Numbered from the stretch's first letter, positions 46,601 through 55,710 are shown. The stretch is DNA of 64,000 nt from Psococerastis gibbosa (GCA_963971405.1 OZ020492.1:3658001-3722000); one strand, 5' to 3'. Notes: generated from the sequence alone by a model not told the origin. Numbers and translations: made by a program.

Positions 46601-47609
46601 TAAATTATATGAATATAACTATGTAAATACTACAAACTACAATGTTTTTGTTTAATTTCAATAAGCCTATAATGATTTGGATTCTACTACGTATTATTGT
46701 ATGACTACACTTACGTGTTACAGAATGGTGATAGGGTACGTGTACACGGAGGACGGGGCCGTACACGCTGTCTCGTCGTCTACCTTGCAGTTGCATCACC
46801 ATGGCGAGGCTGGGCAACACCCCGTTGACTACGGATTCTCCCTCACTGCCGGTCAGTAACACACCCGGTTTATAAATAGGGCTTAGGCATCGGCAAGGTG
46901 GTAGCGTGCTTGTACTTGTGCAAGTCTCTGCGCGCCATGCGATCGGAGACGTGTCGTAACTCAGCACAAGTATTAATTTACTCATTGAGGCGACTGAAGA
47001 GGTCAATCGGATACATTCATTAAATTGTTTGTATGCTATTAACCTTTTCATAAAAAAAAAAAAAAAAAAAAAAAAAAGTTACATAGGCTGTCAGGGCCGG
47101 AGTGAGATGATGAAGCAGCATTCATGCTTACGGGCCATTGTCGGTCTGAAAGTGCACTTCCAAACGTTGTTTCGTCAACATCTTTAGCGGTACGTAGACT
47201 TATAAGATTCTAGGAGACGTAGTAGCTACTGAGTCTACGAGAATCTCAGAAGGCTAAGAAGTACCCCTGAAGTTATCGACCGCAGATGTTGATGAATCGT
47301 TTGGAAGTACGCTTTCAAATCGACTATAACCCATTAGCCCGGATTTGTCATATGGAACAATAGGCCTATATTATGACTAATGAAAAATTTATAATCATTC
47401 TTATAATTTTTTTAACAAAGAATTAATTTTGTACAGGTGGGGTCACGTACGACGTACAAATCAGCGTGGAACAAAGTAGCCACGTGTATCTGCCAGACAC
47501 GCGGGATGCACGGGTCGTCGAGGCGTTCGCTCGTGGGACTGTCAACGGGCACACCGCTTGGGGTGCAGTCGAGTTCCAGTACAGACACATAGCCTCTTTA
47601 GCCTCATAG
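40439..47609 (+). CDS. spliced gene for an uncharacterised DUF7064/7065-like protein, 5' end unresolved
   Basis: Eight exons (40439-40601, 40943-41050, 41487-41641, 41800-41982, 43121-43230, 45861-45972, 46724-46851, 47437-47609) join through GT-AG introns with matching phases throughout. They give 376 residues and a TAG stop. The product starts in a Ser/Thr-rich linker and then reads AIDAAYFNGASKDGWNIIAA, followed by TARRPQGVVNGFLFIRIPGV. In the middle it has HYEQFGDLTGSV and then SMRDHSYGEKRDW, and it ends beta-strand rich. The R-D-H-S-aromatic-G-x-K/P-R-D-W motif and the A-T-A-R-R segment are, from memory, hallmarks of an uncharacterised bacterial and animal family with an AttH/CrtC-like beta-barrel fold. 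The reaction and substrate are unknown. No frameshift or internal stop is present, which argues for function in a region full of decayed elements. The start codon lies upstream and was not found. No AATAAA follows the stop within 200 bp; AATACA occurs at about 47721. Confidence 0.85.
40943..41050 (+). CDS. exon of the DUF7064/7065-like gene
   Basis: Exactly 36 codons between TTTTGTAG and AGG|GTATGT, phase 0 at both ends. It encodes AIDAAYFNG ... TARRPQGVVNGFLFIR, the most family-like segment of the N-terminal half. Confidence 0.85.
41379..41470 (+). mobile_element. SINE-B head in an intron
   Basis: Diverged tRNA-like head (GGTTGGTAAATAACGGACTA and AGTTCGAAGTAGAGACTC) just upstream of the 41487 acceptor, in the sense orientation. 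Confidence 0.55.
41487..41641 (+). CDS. exon of the DUF7064/7065-like gene
   Basis: Acceptor TTTCTAG and donor CTCAG|GTAACC. It encodes IPGVGLLTAPWQPDTTIRQS and later PMVAWTVKYHGLL. It ends with two bases of an Arg codon completed by the next exon. Confidence 0.85.
41800..41982 (+). CDS. exon of the DUF7064/7065-like gene
   Basis: A long T-run ending in TTTCAG precedes it, and AA|GTAAGT ends it. It encodes VASVCDGSPLKVNTELKAQL and then LPFFDFDVDMSPYAVASAM and SRDYFNTLK. It leaves two bases of a Lys codon. Confidence 0.85.
42560..42870 (+). mobile_element. SINE-B copy in an intron
   Basis: Diverged copy with a small insertion. It has CCTAGCCCGGGTCGACCCAA and GCTGACCACAGCATTTTGAG. The start of the 154-codon frame at 42795 lies in it; only the end of that frame (from 43121) is coding. 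Confidence 0.6.
43121..43230 (+). CDS. exon of the DUF7064/7065-like gene with the RDHSYG motif
   Basis: Acceptor TAGTTTTCAG and donor TATG|GTAAGA. One base completes the Lys codon, then NHQTHYEQFGDLTGSVV and MRDHSY, leaving one base of a Gly codon. The split codon joins exactly to the next exon, giving R-D-H-S-Y-G-E-K-R-D-W. Confidence 0.85.
43926..43985 (-). mobile_element. SINE-C tail fragment
   Basis: Complement of AATCCTCTAATTTCGGTTAT and AGGAGATTACCTCTTCAACC as seen at 34.35 kb. It abuts the foldback element that follows. Confidence 0.5.
43986..44291. mobile_element. foldback MITE in an intron
   Basis: Ends AGACATGTGTGCTAATACAC and ...CACACATGTCT. The arms also share AACTAATAGCAACAAAATTT. 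The central part has GCAGATTGTTAATGT and CTTGTCGAATTTGAAA each twice in direct order. Confidence 0.8.
44391..44563. mobile_element. foldback MITE in an intron
   Basis: Arms of about 75 bp, beginning AGCAGGCTGATCATGGCGAT and including AATACCCTGGTATTAAAAAT, with almost perfect complements and a 30-bp loop. Confidence 0.85.
44636..44824. mobile_element. foldback MITE in an intron
   Basis: Arms with CTGTATTCGGCTCATATGCG and complement GAGCCGAATACAG. The centre is around TTAATGTCATTAATGACATT. Confidence 0.8.
44880..45110 (+). repeat. relative of the 18.6/20.7-kb inverted arms, duplicated
   Basis: ATTAGGTTCTTG...AACGCAATGC-AAATGGAGATATC occurs twice here (44886 and 45044). It matches the ATATTAGGTTCTTGAGGAAC block at 18.7 and 20.67 kb. 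Confidence 0.6.
45355..45450 (+). mobile_element. SINE-C copy in an intron
   Basis: ACGACGCCCCGGATAGGCGT, GTAGATCGTGGTTTCGAGCC (B box altered by one base) and AAATCCTCTAATTTCGGTCA. It lacks the first part of the head. A C-tract lies just before it. Confidence 0.65.
45861..45972 (+). CDS. exon of the DUF7064/7065-like gene
   Basis: Acceptor TTGTTTTTAG and donor TCTAG|GTAGGC. Two bases complete Gly, then EKRDWKDFHRYALHFLTVSN and VKLALGVLCIPGMFS. It leaves two bases of Arg. Confidence 0.85.
46315..46545 (+). mobile_element. SINE-B copy in an intron
   Basis: Clear body (GACCAGGATCCATCAAACCC, TGCTGACCACAATATCCCAA, GAGGATCCTGTACCAGTCCT). The head is diverged, with AGTGGTTCGAGATTGACC. Confidence 0.75.
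46724..46851 (+). CDS. exon of the DUF7064/7065-like gene
   Basis: Acceptor GTGTTACAG and donor GCCG|GTCAGT. It encodes MVIGYVYTEDGAVHAVSSST and later HPVDYGFSLTA. It leaves one base of Gly. Confidence 0.85.
47095..47345. mobile_element. diverged foldback element in the last intron
   Basis: Related to 26900-27260 through GGCCGGAGT, TCGACCGCAGATGTTGATGA and TTAGCCCGGATT. The arms are less well paired. A 27-bp A-run precedes it (47050). Confidence 0.65.
47437..47609 (+). CDS. last exon of the DUF7064/7065-like gene
   Basis: Acceptor TTTTGTACAG. It encodes GVTYDVQISVEQSSHVYLPD and then EAFARGTVNGHTAWGAVEFQ and YRHIASLAS, with a TAG stop at 47607. Confidence 0.85.
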
Positions 47610-47852
47610 CGACTTCTTGGCAAGCAGAAAATAGAATTCAGGAGCGATCATCCAAAAATTTCTCATTTTTCTAAATATTTAACCAGAAAATAAGCTTGTG
47701 ACTGTGACTATGATTGTGTCAATACATATTTTCCGCACTACATATTTTTCTTTTAGTTTATAAAAAAGAATAGGAAAATGTGATATTTAGGGCAGCAAAG
47801 AGTGGGAATGAAATGAGAGTTATGGGGGGAGGGGGGCAGCAACCGAACTGTA

Positions 47853-48418
47853 CAGGGTCCATCCCAAAAGAAATGAGCCTTTTAAAAAAAAAAATAGTTT
47901 TATTGAGCAGATCGCTACAACACCTCAAAATTCTTCAAAATAGGATCCTCCTGCATCAATGCACTTTTGGAGACGGGTCTTCCAAGTCCGGAAGGCTTCC
48001 TGGTAGGCCTCCTTAGGGATGTCCTTGAGGGCTGCTGTGACATTCTCTTGGATGTCCTCAACCGAGTCCCAGTGCTTGCCCTTTAGCACACTTTTCAACC
48101 GCGGAAACAAAAAGAAGTCCGGGGGAGACAAGTCCGGGCTGTAGGGAGGCTGGGGAACCACGCCGAGTTGAATCCGGGCCAGGTACTTGGTCACTATGAA
48201 CGCGGTGTGGCTCGGCGCGTTGTCGTGGTGCAAACTCCAGTCGTTTTTGATCGCGCTCCGCTTGCTTGTGACCTTTCTTTTGAGTCTTTTGCGGACTTCC
48301 AGGTAGAAGGCGGCATTCACTGTGCGTCCGGGTGGTACGGTGGTGGCGTCAGAGCGCGCCGGAATGTACACTCGCGTCCGGAAAAAAATAAGGCTCATTT
48401 CTTTTGGGATGGACCCTG
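47853..48418 (-). mobile_element. mariner element, internally deleted
   Basis: Inverted ends CAGGGTCCATCCCAAAAGAA and ...TTCTTTTGGGATGGACCCTG are flanked by TA on both sides, the mariner target. The element is 566 bp, less than half the usual 1.3 kb. Confidence 0.92.
47925..48398 (-). pseudogene. mariner transposase, C-terminal remnant
   Basis: A 157-codon frame keeps the last part of a mariner transposase. It has GRTVNAAFYLEVRKRLK, then LHHDNAPSHTA with the second catalytic Asp, then YSPDLSPPDFFLFPRLK with the third (D34D spacing type), and ends KCIDAGGSYFEEF. The DNA-binding helix-turn-helix region and the first catalytic Asp are gone. The first 20 or so residues come from terminal sequence. 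It cannot catalyse transposition alone. Confidence 0.92.
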
Positions 48419-48420
48419 TA

Positions 48421-49030
48421 GTCTAAGGAAATTCCTTACGCAGGCCATGTAGACAGGGTGGCTTTAATTAATTTAATGTCAGTGTTATATATACCATATA
48501 ATACTACAATGTAATGGCTTTAATTAGTTTTGCTACACAAATGAATATTATGTGAGAGCAATGTATCGTATATATCCCACTTTTACAGATAGGGCCATAC
48601 GGACTCTTATGGCATTACGAAATGCTTTGCTACGGTTAAACTCCTTGAATTGCTCCATAAGTTATCGATTGGCGTTGACATTGGCATCCCCTGGACTACC
48701 CCTAAATAGGTGGGTTCATATTTTTTTATTCAATTTAGTATCTAAGTTTTTAAGATAAGATCTGTTCAATAAGTGTCAGACTATTAGGTTGAAGGTTTTT
48801 TATGGTGCAGGTGTTTTTTTCGTGAAACTGATAAGTGGCAGAAATTTACCGAACTATCAAATTCGTAAAAAAAAAAAAAATAACAAAATGAAAAACACTA
48901 ATATGGTGCATGAAAATATAGCCCTTTACTAATTGATTGGACCAAATCTTTGTAATTTAAGTGTCAAATTATATTTAAAAAATGTAACGCAAACTATTTT
49001 GGAGTGATCTAGTGGTGGCCAATGTTAACA
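48421..49030. other. non-coding stretch with a SINE-C tail
   Basis: TTAATTTAATGTCAGTGTTA and ACCATATAATACTACAATGT (about 48466-48515) match the tail of the SINE-C at 34.4 kb. Nothing else was recognised; an A-tract is at 48868. Confidence 0.45.
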
Positions 49031-49480
49031 GTAGTAGTAGAATGGTTTGACACAGTCCCAGGCCACGGTGTGGGCCCGTAGGACAGTGGACCTCCTGATT
49101 ATAGTGGATTCCGAACCACTTGGAAAACACAGTGAAGTCACACGATTAGTTCGGAAGTGACCAGGACAAGTCCTACCATGTTTCCCTACCGGCACTGTGC
49201 ACACGACCAAGTTATCTGCATCTTTGAAACTGCTCTGGACCGCTGGATTCAACTTGGTATGGCGGCCGGCAATGTTAACAGTAAGCTCCTGTCAGGCAGG
49301 TGCTACAGGTGCCCGAATTTTAATGTGTAATTCTTGGCGCATTCTGTATCGGTCACATATATTGGCACACACTGTAGCTGTCAATGAATGACTTTCTTCT
49401 GGGCGCCAAAAGAGTACTTAATTGCCGGACAGGGACAGTCCTTGAAAGCCCGTTCATTTAACGTAGCCAGGCGAGGTAAA
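49030..49480 (+). repeat. dispersed repeat shared with 0.5 kb and 63 kb
   Basis: The left part (GGCCACGGTGTGGGCCCGTA) matches 495-520. The right part (49255-49480: CGCATTCTGTATCGGTCACA, AGCTGTCAATGAATGAC, ACGTAGCCAGGCGAGGT) matches 63030-63255 in the same orientation. The element type is unknown. Confidence 0.6.
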
Positions 49481-50019
49481 AAAATTAATATGAGGTAGAG
49501 ACAGAAAGCGAGGAGACAGAAGACAGAAGAAATCATGCAATGTTTTACTACGGTAATGCTTTTTCGTTGTTCGTCAAGTACTCGACTGTACAAGATGTAG
49601 GATGGTGGATTTGTAATATATATTGTTTCTAATGTAATCTAAAGCACATTTACTAAAGCAGAACCTGTCCTTGCGAAGGTTACTTGCCCACCCAGGGTTT
49701 AGTATGTACATTCGATACCTAGTTAATGGTAAAAGCCGGCAAACAATAAAACTACACCTAGGCTAGGCCATGTAATATGGCTCTTGGTGCAAATTAATTT
49801 AAAAACTCATAGCTACATGCGCTGAAACCATTTCCACACGAGCGTCACCTACAACTACGTGCCAACCAGAATTTAAACTCCAAGCATCTACACACCTCTT
49901 GAATAATGATACTTCGCCTTAAATGCGACTTGCCCTAAATATGTATAATATATATATATATAATATAATAATATAAATCAAATCGTTTGAAAATGCAAAA
50001 TTTAGTACGCCATGGTAGG
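49481..50019. other. non-coding stretch, nothing recognised
   Basis: AT-rich with an (AT)n/(ATA)n run near 49945. No gene or known repeat. Confidence 0.4.
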
Positions 50020-50520
50020 CAGGTAGGGGGACTAGACAAGAGATTGGCCGTAACCCCATTGTTCCTCGACCTAATACTGAACATTTTAAACAATCTCACA
50101 TATATCGGTCAATAATCCTATACAGCAATCTTCCTTTGTCATTAAAAATTTCGCCATTTTTTTATTAAACACCATCTTAAACCAGTATGCTAAGAACATA
50201 AAATCATTACCGTACAATGATTGGATATACCCCAACAAAAACACTCCGCGTAAAAACAGGCCAAGTTCCTAACACCGATCTTGCAAAAAGTTTAGCAATT
50301 TAACGTAATGAGATCTTAAATTTGGCCAAGTTCTTTGGCCATTTGAAGTTATGAGATGTATGAAACATGTTTGCAACAGTATTAAATAGGGGCCCATCAC
50401 AGATTTATATACAGGGTCCCTACCTTCCTCTGTACCCTCTTATACTATAAGCTGTATACTACTACTAGTATTTGTTATGTACGGATGAAGGAAATAAATA
50501 CATTATTTATTTATTTATAT
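50020..50520 (+). pseudogene. non-LTR retrotransposon 3' relic
   Basis: The plus frame gives NPIVPRPNTEHFKQSHIYRS and then LYSNLPLSLK. This is the usual end of Jockey/CR1-type polyproteins (R-P-x-T ... F ... S-x-x-Y-R-S ... L-P-x-S-I/L-K). A fragment of the 4-kb foldback MITE (50231-50350, AACACTCCGCGTAAAAA) has inserted. The element ends with GGAAATAAATACATTATTTA and (TTTA)n. Confidence 0.55.
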
Positions 50521-50933
50521 GGTTAAAACTATTCCCAAGAAATTCATAAACATGTGAATGACGCAATATCCTCCAATTCACAAGGAACTGCCGGTATGGA
50601 TGTATTGTAGGCTAAATATCTGAAATGACGCAATGTCAATTGGGATAGTTGAGCACAACAAACTATTGTTATGGCATTTGTGAGCTTACTGATAGATTCC
50701 TCTTAGCGGAACTTTGAGCACAGCACGCCACCGCCGAGCCATGAATTTCTTACAGGGAGTTCCTGAAATGAAATGATAGGAAATGACACATTGCAACAAC
50801 TACTATCAGCGATAAATTACAGGTGCAGAGTATTTAATTTAACTATGTAGAGAAGCAGGCATGACAATGTTACAAAAGGAGAATCATGCAGAGAGGGCGG
50901 AAGCGGCAAGACATGGATCAATGGGAGAAGGAA
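50521..50933. other. non-coding stretch, nothing recognised
   Basis: No coding or repeat signature was seen. Confidence 0.35.
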
Positions 50934-51006
50934 ACGGAATGGCTCAGTGGTCAGAGCAACACCCGGGAAAGGTGTAGACAGGGGTTCTAATCCCGTTTCC
51001 GCCCAT
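50934..51006 (+). tRNA. tRNA-like sequence (tRNA-derived SINE head or tRNA pseudogene)
   Basis: TGGCTCAGTGGTCAGAGC (A box and D arm), then an anticodon stem ACACC/GGTGT around the loop CGGGAAA, then GGGGTTCTAATCCC (B box and T arm) and a partial acceptor pairing CGGAA/TTCCG. Position 33 is G instead of T, the T stem has a mismatch, and two acceptor pairs fail. A T-rich tail follows. It is more likely a SINE head than a working tRNA. Confidence 0.6.
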
Positions 51007-51711
51007 TTTGCCATTTTTTCATTTCTCTTAGCGGCATCGTACCGCAGCCTCATCTCATTAGCGGATACAATATGAAATAGTTAGTGTTAGGTGTTTACAC
51101 ACCTAAGCTGACTCCGTCCGTTAAGCTCTTGTGCAGTATCCTGGCGCTTTCACGGGTGTTTGATTCAAGCCCCACGACATTCAACCGTAGCTGGTAATTC
51201 CCGGTCCCACTATAAAATATTCTTTTACCTACAAAAGAGGAAAATTGTTAATGCGTGAAATTCAATTTCATTTTAACACTTCAAATTTCCTCTCGTCACA
51301 GACATCTCACCTCCTCAGCTCCAAGTCTTCGAATATTACTTATAAGTGATTAAAAATAATATGTAGTATAAAGGGTCTGTAGAAAAATATCTTCAGACAC
51401 TAGGCTGCAACGTATCACACTCACCTGTAATGTAATTATTCACCAGCGAACTAAATTGTTCACAATCATTCTTTTGTACATTATGAAATAAACTCCGGGG
51501 GAATTTCATCGACTGCGGCGCGGCCATGAACTTGCAAGCTTCCACGCCAGGCACGCAATTGTCCCCAGTATCAGTTTCGCCATCACAGAAATAAGACCTA
51601 TAATAATGAAATTCAAATACATATTATGTGTTGTACATTACATATGGGCCCTCTGCCATTTGTAAACTTTTAAACTTTAAAAAAAAAAAATGTAAACTGT
51701 GACCGATTTCA
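51007..51711. other. non-coding stretch, nothing recognised
   Basis: No feature could be supported between the tRNA-like sequence and the reverse transcriptase relic. Confidence 0.35.
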
Positions 51712-52545
51712 ATGGCAATGTTATTATTATTACTCCGAAACTCCTCTCTTTTGTCACCCCTAATTGTGGATGGGACGACATACACCAACCCGGCAGACAT
51801 TGTCGACCAGTTAGCATTGCATTTTTCAGAATCATCCAGTGAAGACATTCTACCTTTAACTAGTCTAAAAATTAAAGAGCGTTTAGATAAAGAGCCGGTC
51901 TCCTTTTCTGGGGGTGAAAATGAAAGTTACAATGTTCCTTTCACTATGGCCGAACTTACTCAAGCTCTGGAGTCAGTTAAACAAAAAACCAGTGCACCTG
52001 GCCCTGATACTATACCGTATGCCTTTCTGATTCACCTTCTCGACACTCATTTATCCTACCTGCTTTCTCTTTATAATTATATATGGAAAACGAGTGAAAT
52101 CCCTTTGACTTGGAAGCATAGCCTAATTTTTCCAGTGCTCAAACCCGGCTCAGACCCTTCTTCTACATCTTCCTATAGGCCTATATCCTTAACAAACACC
52201 CTAGTGAAACTAATGGAACGGATGGTTAATGCACGTTTCAGATGGGTTTTAAACGAAAGAAAGTTGTTATCCCCATTCCAATGTGGAGCCCGGAAAGGCC
52301 ACTCAACTACAGACCACCTACTTCGCGTTAGTAACTACATACAGGAAGGTTTTGTACAAAGAGAACACATAATAGGCATTTTCTTTGATATAACAAAGGC
52401 CTATGACCGTACATGGACAGTCTCTGTACTACATCAATTCCTAAGATGGGGCTTACGCGGGCAATTGCCATGCAGGGTAGATGAACAACTTCGATACACG
52501 CAATGTGAGAGTTAACCGCCATACCGTTTCAAGCTCCCTATAAAG
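51712..52545 (+). pseudogene. Jockey-like reverse transcriptase, truncated
   Basis: An open frame of 267 codons carries the N-terminal half of a non-LTR reverse transcriptase. It has KQKTSAPGPDTIPYAFLIHL, WKHSLIFPVLKPGSDPSST, SSYRPISLTNTLVKLMERM, QCGARKGHSTTDHLLR and then GIFFDITKAYDRTW, where the first Asp is the motif A catalytic residue. A frameshift near 52480 follows, then RNVRVNRHTVSSSL in the next frame. The Y-x-D-D motif and everything beyond are absent. Both ends are truncated. It meets an RNase H relic of opposite orientation. Confidence 0.9.
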
Positions 52546-52599
52546 ATTGTTGACGAGAGTTCTATTAAAAACTGCCAATCCTAAGGGGAGAATAGGTTC

Positions 52600-53313
52600 G
52601 GGCCCTATAGGGCTATCCGTTGAGCGCCTTTTCTAGCTAGCTCATCAGCTCGCTCGTTGCTGACTATTCCAGCGTGCCCTGGAACCAACAGAATCTCTAC
52701 AGATATGCGCCGTTTTTCTAGTTCCAGTCCAGCTCTTCAACATTCAGCGGCCAGGCCAGACGCCGCTGTCGGACAGCTAAGAGCCAGGATGGCTGCCTGA
52801 CTATCTGAGCTTACGGCCACCTTCGTGCAGTCCTGTAGCGTGACACACAGTTCAAGTGCGCATCTAATGGCAAACAGTTCAGCCTGAAATACGGAAACAT
52901 ACCTTCCTAATGGAATGGAAACCGAAACGCGAGGATACTCGCAAAAAAACCAGCCCCTGCCTTGCCTCCCATTAGGGACCCATCCGTGAAATAGACTATT
53001 GTATCCGACGATACGAACCTCGGCGTATTGCCATTCCACTCATGCCTTTCCGGTAATCTTATCTTAAAGCAGTCATCTGGGGATGTCTGGACTGAAATCT
53101 TATCTTGGGGCATGTTCCTTACATCATCGCATCGGACCGGTAGCTCAGCCTTCCAAGCCCCATTCGTCTTGAGCCGATATTTAGCAACTAAAGCTTGGAG
53201 CTTTAAGAAAATGTGCAGTGGTGGTATGTCAAGCAGGACTTCTAGTGATGCTGTGGGCGTGGTTCTTATGGCCCTTGTCACTCCAATGCATACCATCCGT
53301 TGATGTTGCTGCA
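52600..53313 (-). pseudogene. non-LTR retrotransposon RNase H region, truncated
   Basis: Minus-strand reading starts QRMVCIGVTRAIRTTPTASL, typical of the segment between reverse transcriptase and RNase H in I/R1/Jockey-related elements. RNase H follows with YFTDGS (first Asp), VFQAELFAIRCAL (Glu), VAVSSDSQAAILAL (second Asp) and LVPGHAGIVSNERADELARK (last acidic residue). All four catalytic positions are present. A frameshift near 52920 and an in-frame TGA near 52735 break it. Its left end lies at the relic before it, and its right end interrupts the Mutator-like gene. Confidence 0.88.
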
Positions 53314-53470
53314 GACTTTTTTGTGCAGATGGCAATGTTGCTATTTTCTTTAATTACATCGAATATCTGCAATGATAGTAAATACTAAATGCAAAGAAAT
53401 TATTGCATTATCTCATACTCCCACGACAGGTCATAGTATAATTATTCTATTATGTAAGTTATCAATTTAC

Positions 53471-53789
53471 CTGCACCTCGTATGAGACCCGAATACATTT
53501 CTGGGGCTATTCCTGATATCCATTTCAAGCTGTTTCACAACCCTAAGTAGGGGCAGTCCACATCCGATGGCGTATTTTACTGCAGCGACTACCCCGAATC
53601 GAATTCAGAGGTAGCGCTCTTTCAGCAGTCTCCTATATATAACCGGCAGCTTTGAGCGGTCAAACTAAGTGCCGGCACATATTTCGTAGGAGATGGCTTT
53701 TACACTCTTTTACATCTTCTCGACCATCAACGAGGAACCGTATGGTTTGGATATATCCAACCTCTTCATGACGTTGGAGTCATTATCAC
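53471..53789 (-). pseudogene. Mutator-like transposase exon (GDNDS exon)
   Basis: Acceptor TTTTCACTTCAG and donor GTGCAG|GTAAAT. Reading begins DNDSNVMKRLDISKPYG, in the position of the family's G-D-G-D-S motif. In another frame it gives VKECKSHLLRNMC, and later, in a further frame, RFGVVAAVKYAIG and MDIRNSPRNVFGSHTRC. These match in order the E-C-x-N-H-L-L-R-N and D-I-x-N-x-P-x-H-x-F-G-x-H-x-x-C blocks. Frameshifts and stops make it inactive. A possible next exon (53366 downward, to 53314) is cut by the RNase H retroelement. Confidence 0.8.
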
Positions 53790-54071
53790 CTGAAGTGAAA
53801 ATAAAAAATTTATATAATAAACGAAACAAATCTTAATTAAGGAACTTCATGGTAGGAGCAGCGAAGTTCTCGACATTTTACAAGCCAACACAGATGTATA
53901 TAGTTATGTAACCGGATTGAAAGTGCACGGTGGGGAGGAGTTACAGTTTTCAATTGCATGTTATGTAAGGGGGGGGGGATGTGACCCTCCTGGGAATAGT
54001 GGACGACTCCCATACGGCACTCAAGTGAAAACGATGATATTGTATCAATTTATAAATGTGCAACAACTCAC

Positions 54072-54285
54072 CAATCAACCGGTTTTATAGGAGCCCGTGC
54101 ATGGTTTTACTCTCTGCAAAACCTTGGGCTATATTGTCGGCCTCCATGACGGTCTGACCAGTTCTTAAAACATGCGTGTTTTCTTGGTTCCACCCCCAAG
54201 CACTTATCCCGGTCACAGGTACAGCAGTACTTGTGGCGGACTCCAAGAAACCATTTTTTTTGGTCCTGTTGCCAACGATACGTGC
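54072..54285 (-). pseudogene. Mutator-like transposase exon (Cys/His exon)
   Basis: Acceptor TTTGATTTTAG and donor TTGATTG|GTGAGT. It encodes TYRWQQDQKKWFLGVRHKYC and then CTCDRDKCLG and EPRKHACFKNW, then after a one-base shift VMEADNIAQGFAESKTMHGL. An in-frame TAA follows, and then NRLIG. The C-x-x-C ... H-x-C-x-x-N-W ... M-E-A-D order is characteristic of animal Mutator-like (MULE) transposases as I remember them. The split Gly codon joins precisely to the next exon. Confidence 0.85.
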
Positions 54286-54477
54286 CTAAAATCAAATTGC
54301 AATCAGTATCTGTCGTCTATTCAATACACGATTACTAACTACGGTTGAATCAATTTCATTAATATATAACTAATAATATGTAATATCTGAAGGGACAATG
54401 GGATAGGCCATATGCGAGTTAATTTGAGTGAAGTGCAATTTCCAATAAAATATGGGATACAGAAGAATTAAGAAATA

Positions 54478-54625
54478 GTAAAAAATAAAATAAATAAATA
54501 TCGACTTTTTTTGTTCTATTACTAAGCGAACCTAGCGGAGTTGGGGCTATAAGCCCTCTCTTACACCCAACTAGGAAAGCCCGGGACCGCCTGTTTTACA
54601 TGCCCTCCGAAGCATGGCCAGAAAA
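54478..54625 (-). mobile_element. SINE-A body, inverted partner
   Basis: Minus-strand SINE-A lacking its tRNA-like head. The break is exactly at TTTTCTGGCC, where the next SINE-A begins in the opposite direction. Confidence 0.85.
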
Positions 54626-54842
54626 GTCAGGACATGTAGCGTAGTGGTACGGACTCTGACTTTCACCCGAAAGGTTGTTGGTTCGAGTCCCACACTGGCT
54701 ACATTTTCAGGCCAAGCTTCGGAGGGCATGTAAAGCAGGCGGTCCCGGGCTTTCCAAGTTGAGTGTAAGAGGGGGCTTTATAGCCCTAACTCCGCTAGGT
54801 TGGCTTTGTAATAGAACAATAAAAAGTCCTTATTTATAAAAT
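54626..54842 (+). mobile_element. SINE-A copy, full
   Basis: The best-preserved copy: GTCAGGACATGTAGCGTAGT, intact boxes, body and TAATAGAACAATAAAAAGTC tail. A head-only fragment on the minus strand follows at 54850-54906. Confidence 0.88.
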
Positions 54843-54849
54843 ATAGCAA

Positions 54850-54906
54850 GTGAGGGGCTTTCGGATGAAAGTTGGAGCCCGTTCCACTACTCTACATGTC
54901 CTGACT
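54850..54906 (-). mobile_element. SINE-A head fragment
   Basis: Complement of GTCAGGACATGTAGAGTAGT and the Cys-loop region CTTTCATCCGAAAG. It stops before the B box. Confidence 0.7.
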
Positions 54907-55235
54907 GTAAGTGAGTAAGAGAAATGTTACGCTTCATTTCGATGTTTGGTGTGTCACCATAAGGGCCAATGGAACGTCACCCACGTGACTGATTTGGTTT
55001 AAAGTGAAATTTACCGCCAAATATTGAACTTAAAGGTATTAAAGAATAGATTGTAGGTAGCAGAAATTCCCCTCCTAATTTTCATTTGTAGCATCTTACA
55101 GTCATTAACACATAGGGGCATAGTAATGTTTTGCGAAAAACATTTACTTTACACAAACTCAGCCACGTGACCCCTTAACCGGTCTTTTGAAATGTGAATA
55201 ATGAAATACTTGCTAATCCGCTGGCTGCGTCGTAC

Positions 55236-55644
55236 ATTGAAGGACATTTCAATTTTACTCTATGCCATTATAAAATTGATCAATGATCAATTGATCATAG
55301 AGTAAAATATTAGAATATTAAAAGTTCTTTGGTAAAATCACAAACAAACAAACTAAAATTAAAAAATGGCGTCATGGGATATGACAAGTACAACTATTTT
55401 AATTGATTTCTTTAAAAAGGAACGCATTTCTGTATAAAAATTATAATAAGGATTAAATAATAAGGCGACGAAGAAAACAAATACAATTTCAAGAAGCAAA
55501 TGCAAACAAGTTTCAAAATTTGGCGCATATTTTCAAATTGTCAATTTTTGAAAAAACATGTGGAATGGCCGCCATCAATGAAAAATTGAAATGTCCTTCA
55601 ATTTCAAATTTTCATTGACGATGTACGTATGTGGAATACCCGCC
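55236..55644. mobile_element. Harbinger-like MITE, one end degraded
   Basis: Inverted relative of the MITE at 16.3 kb. The right end GGAATACCCGCC is followed by TTA. The left end has lost its outer 45 bp and starts at CATTGAAGGACATTTCAATT. Confidence 0.8.
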
Positions 55645-55710
55645 TTAGCAAGAATGACAGAACTTACCACTAAATAATGAGCATTGACGAAGTATATGTA
55701 ACATACGTAC

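Noticed and set aside
46605..47051. 148-codon minus-strand ORF
   Set aside because: It overlaps a well-supported plus-strand exon (46724-46851) and intron sequence, and no motif is seen.
50934..51006. A functional tRNA gene
   Set aside because: Position 33 is not T, and the T stem and acceptor stem have mismatches. It is kept only as tRNA-like.
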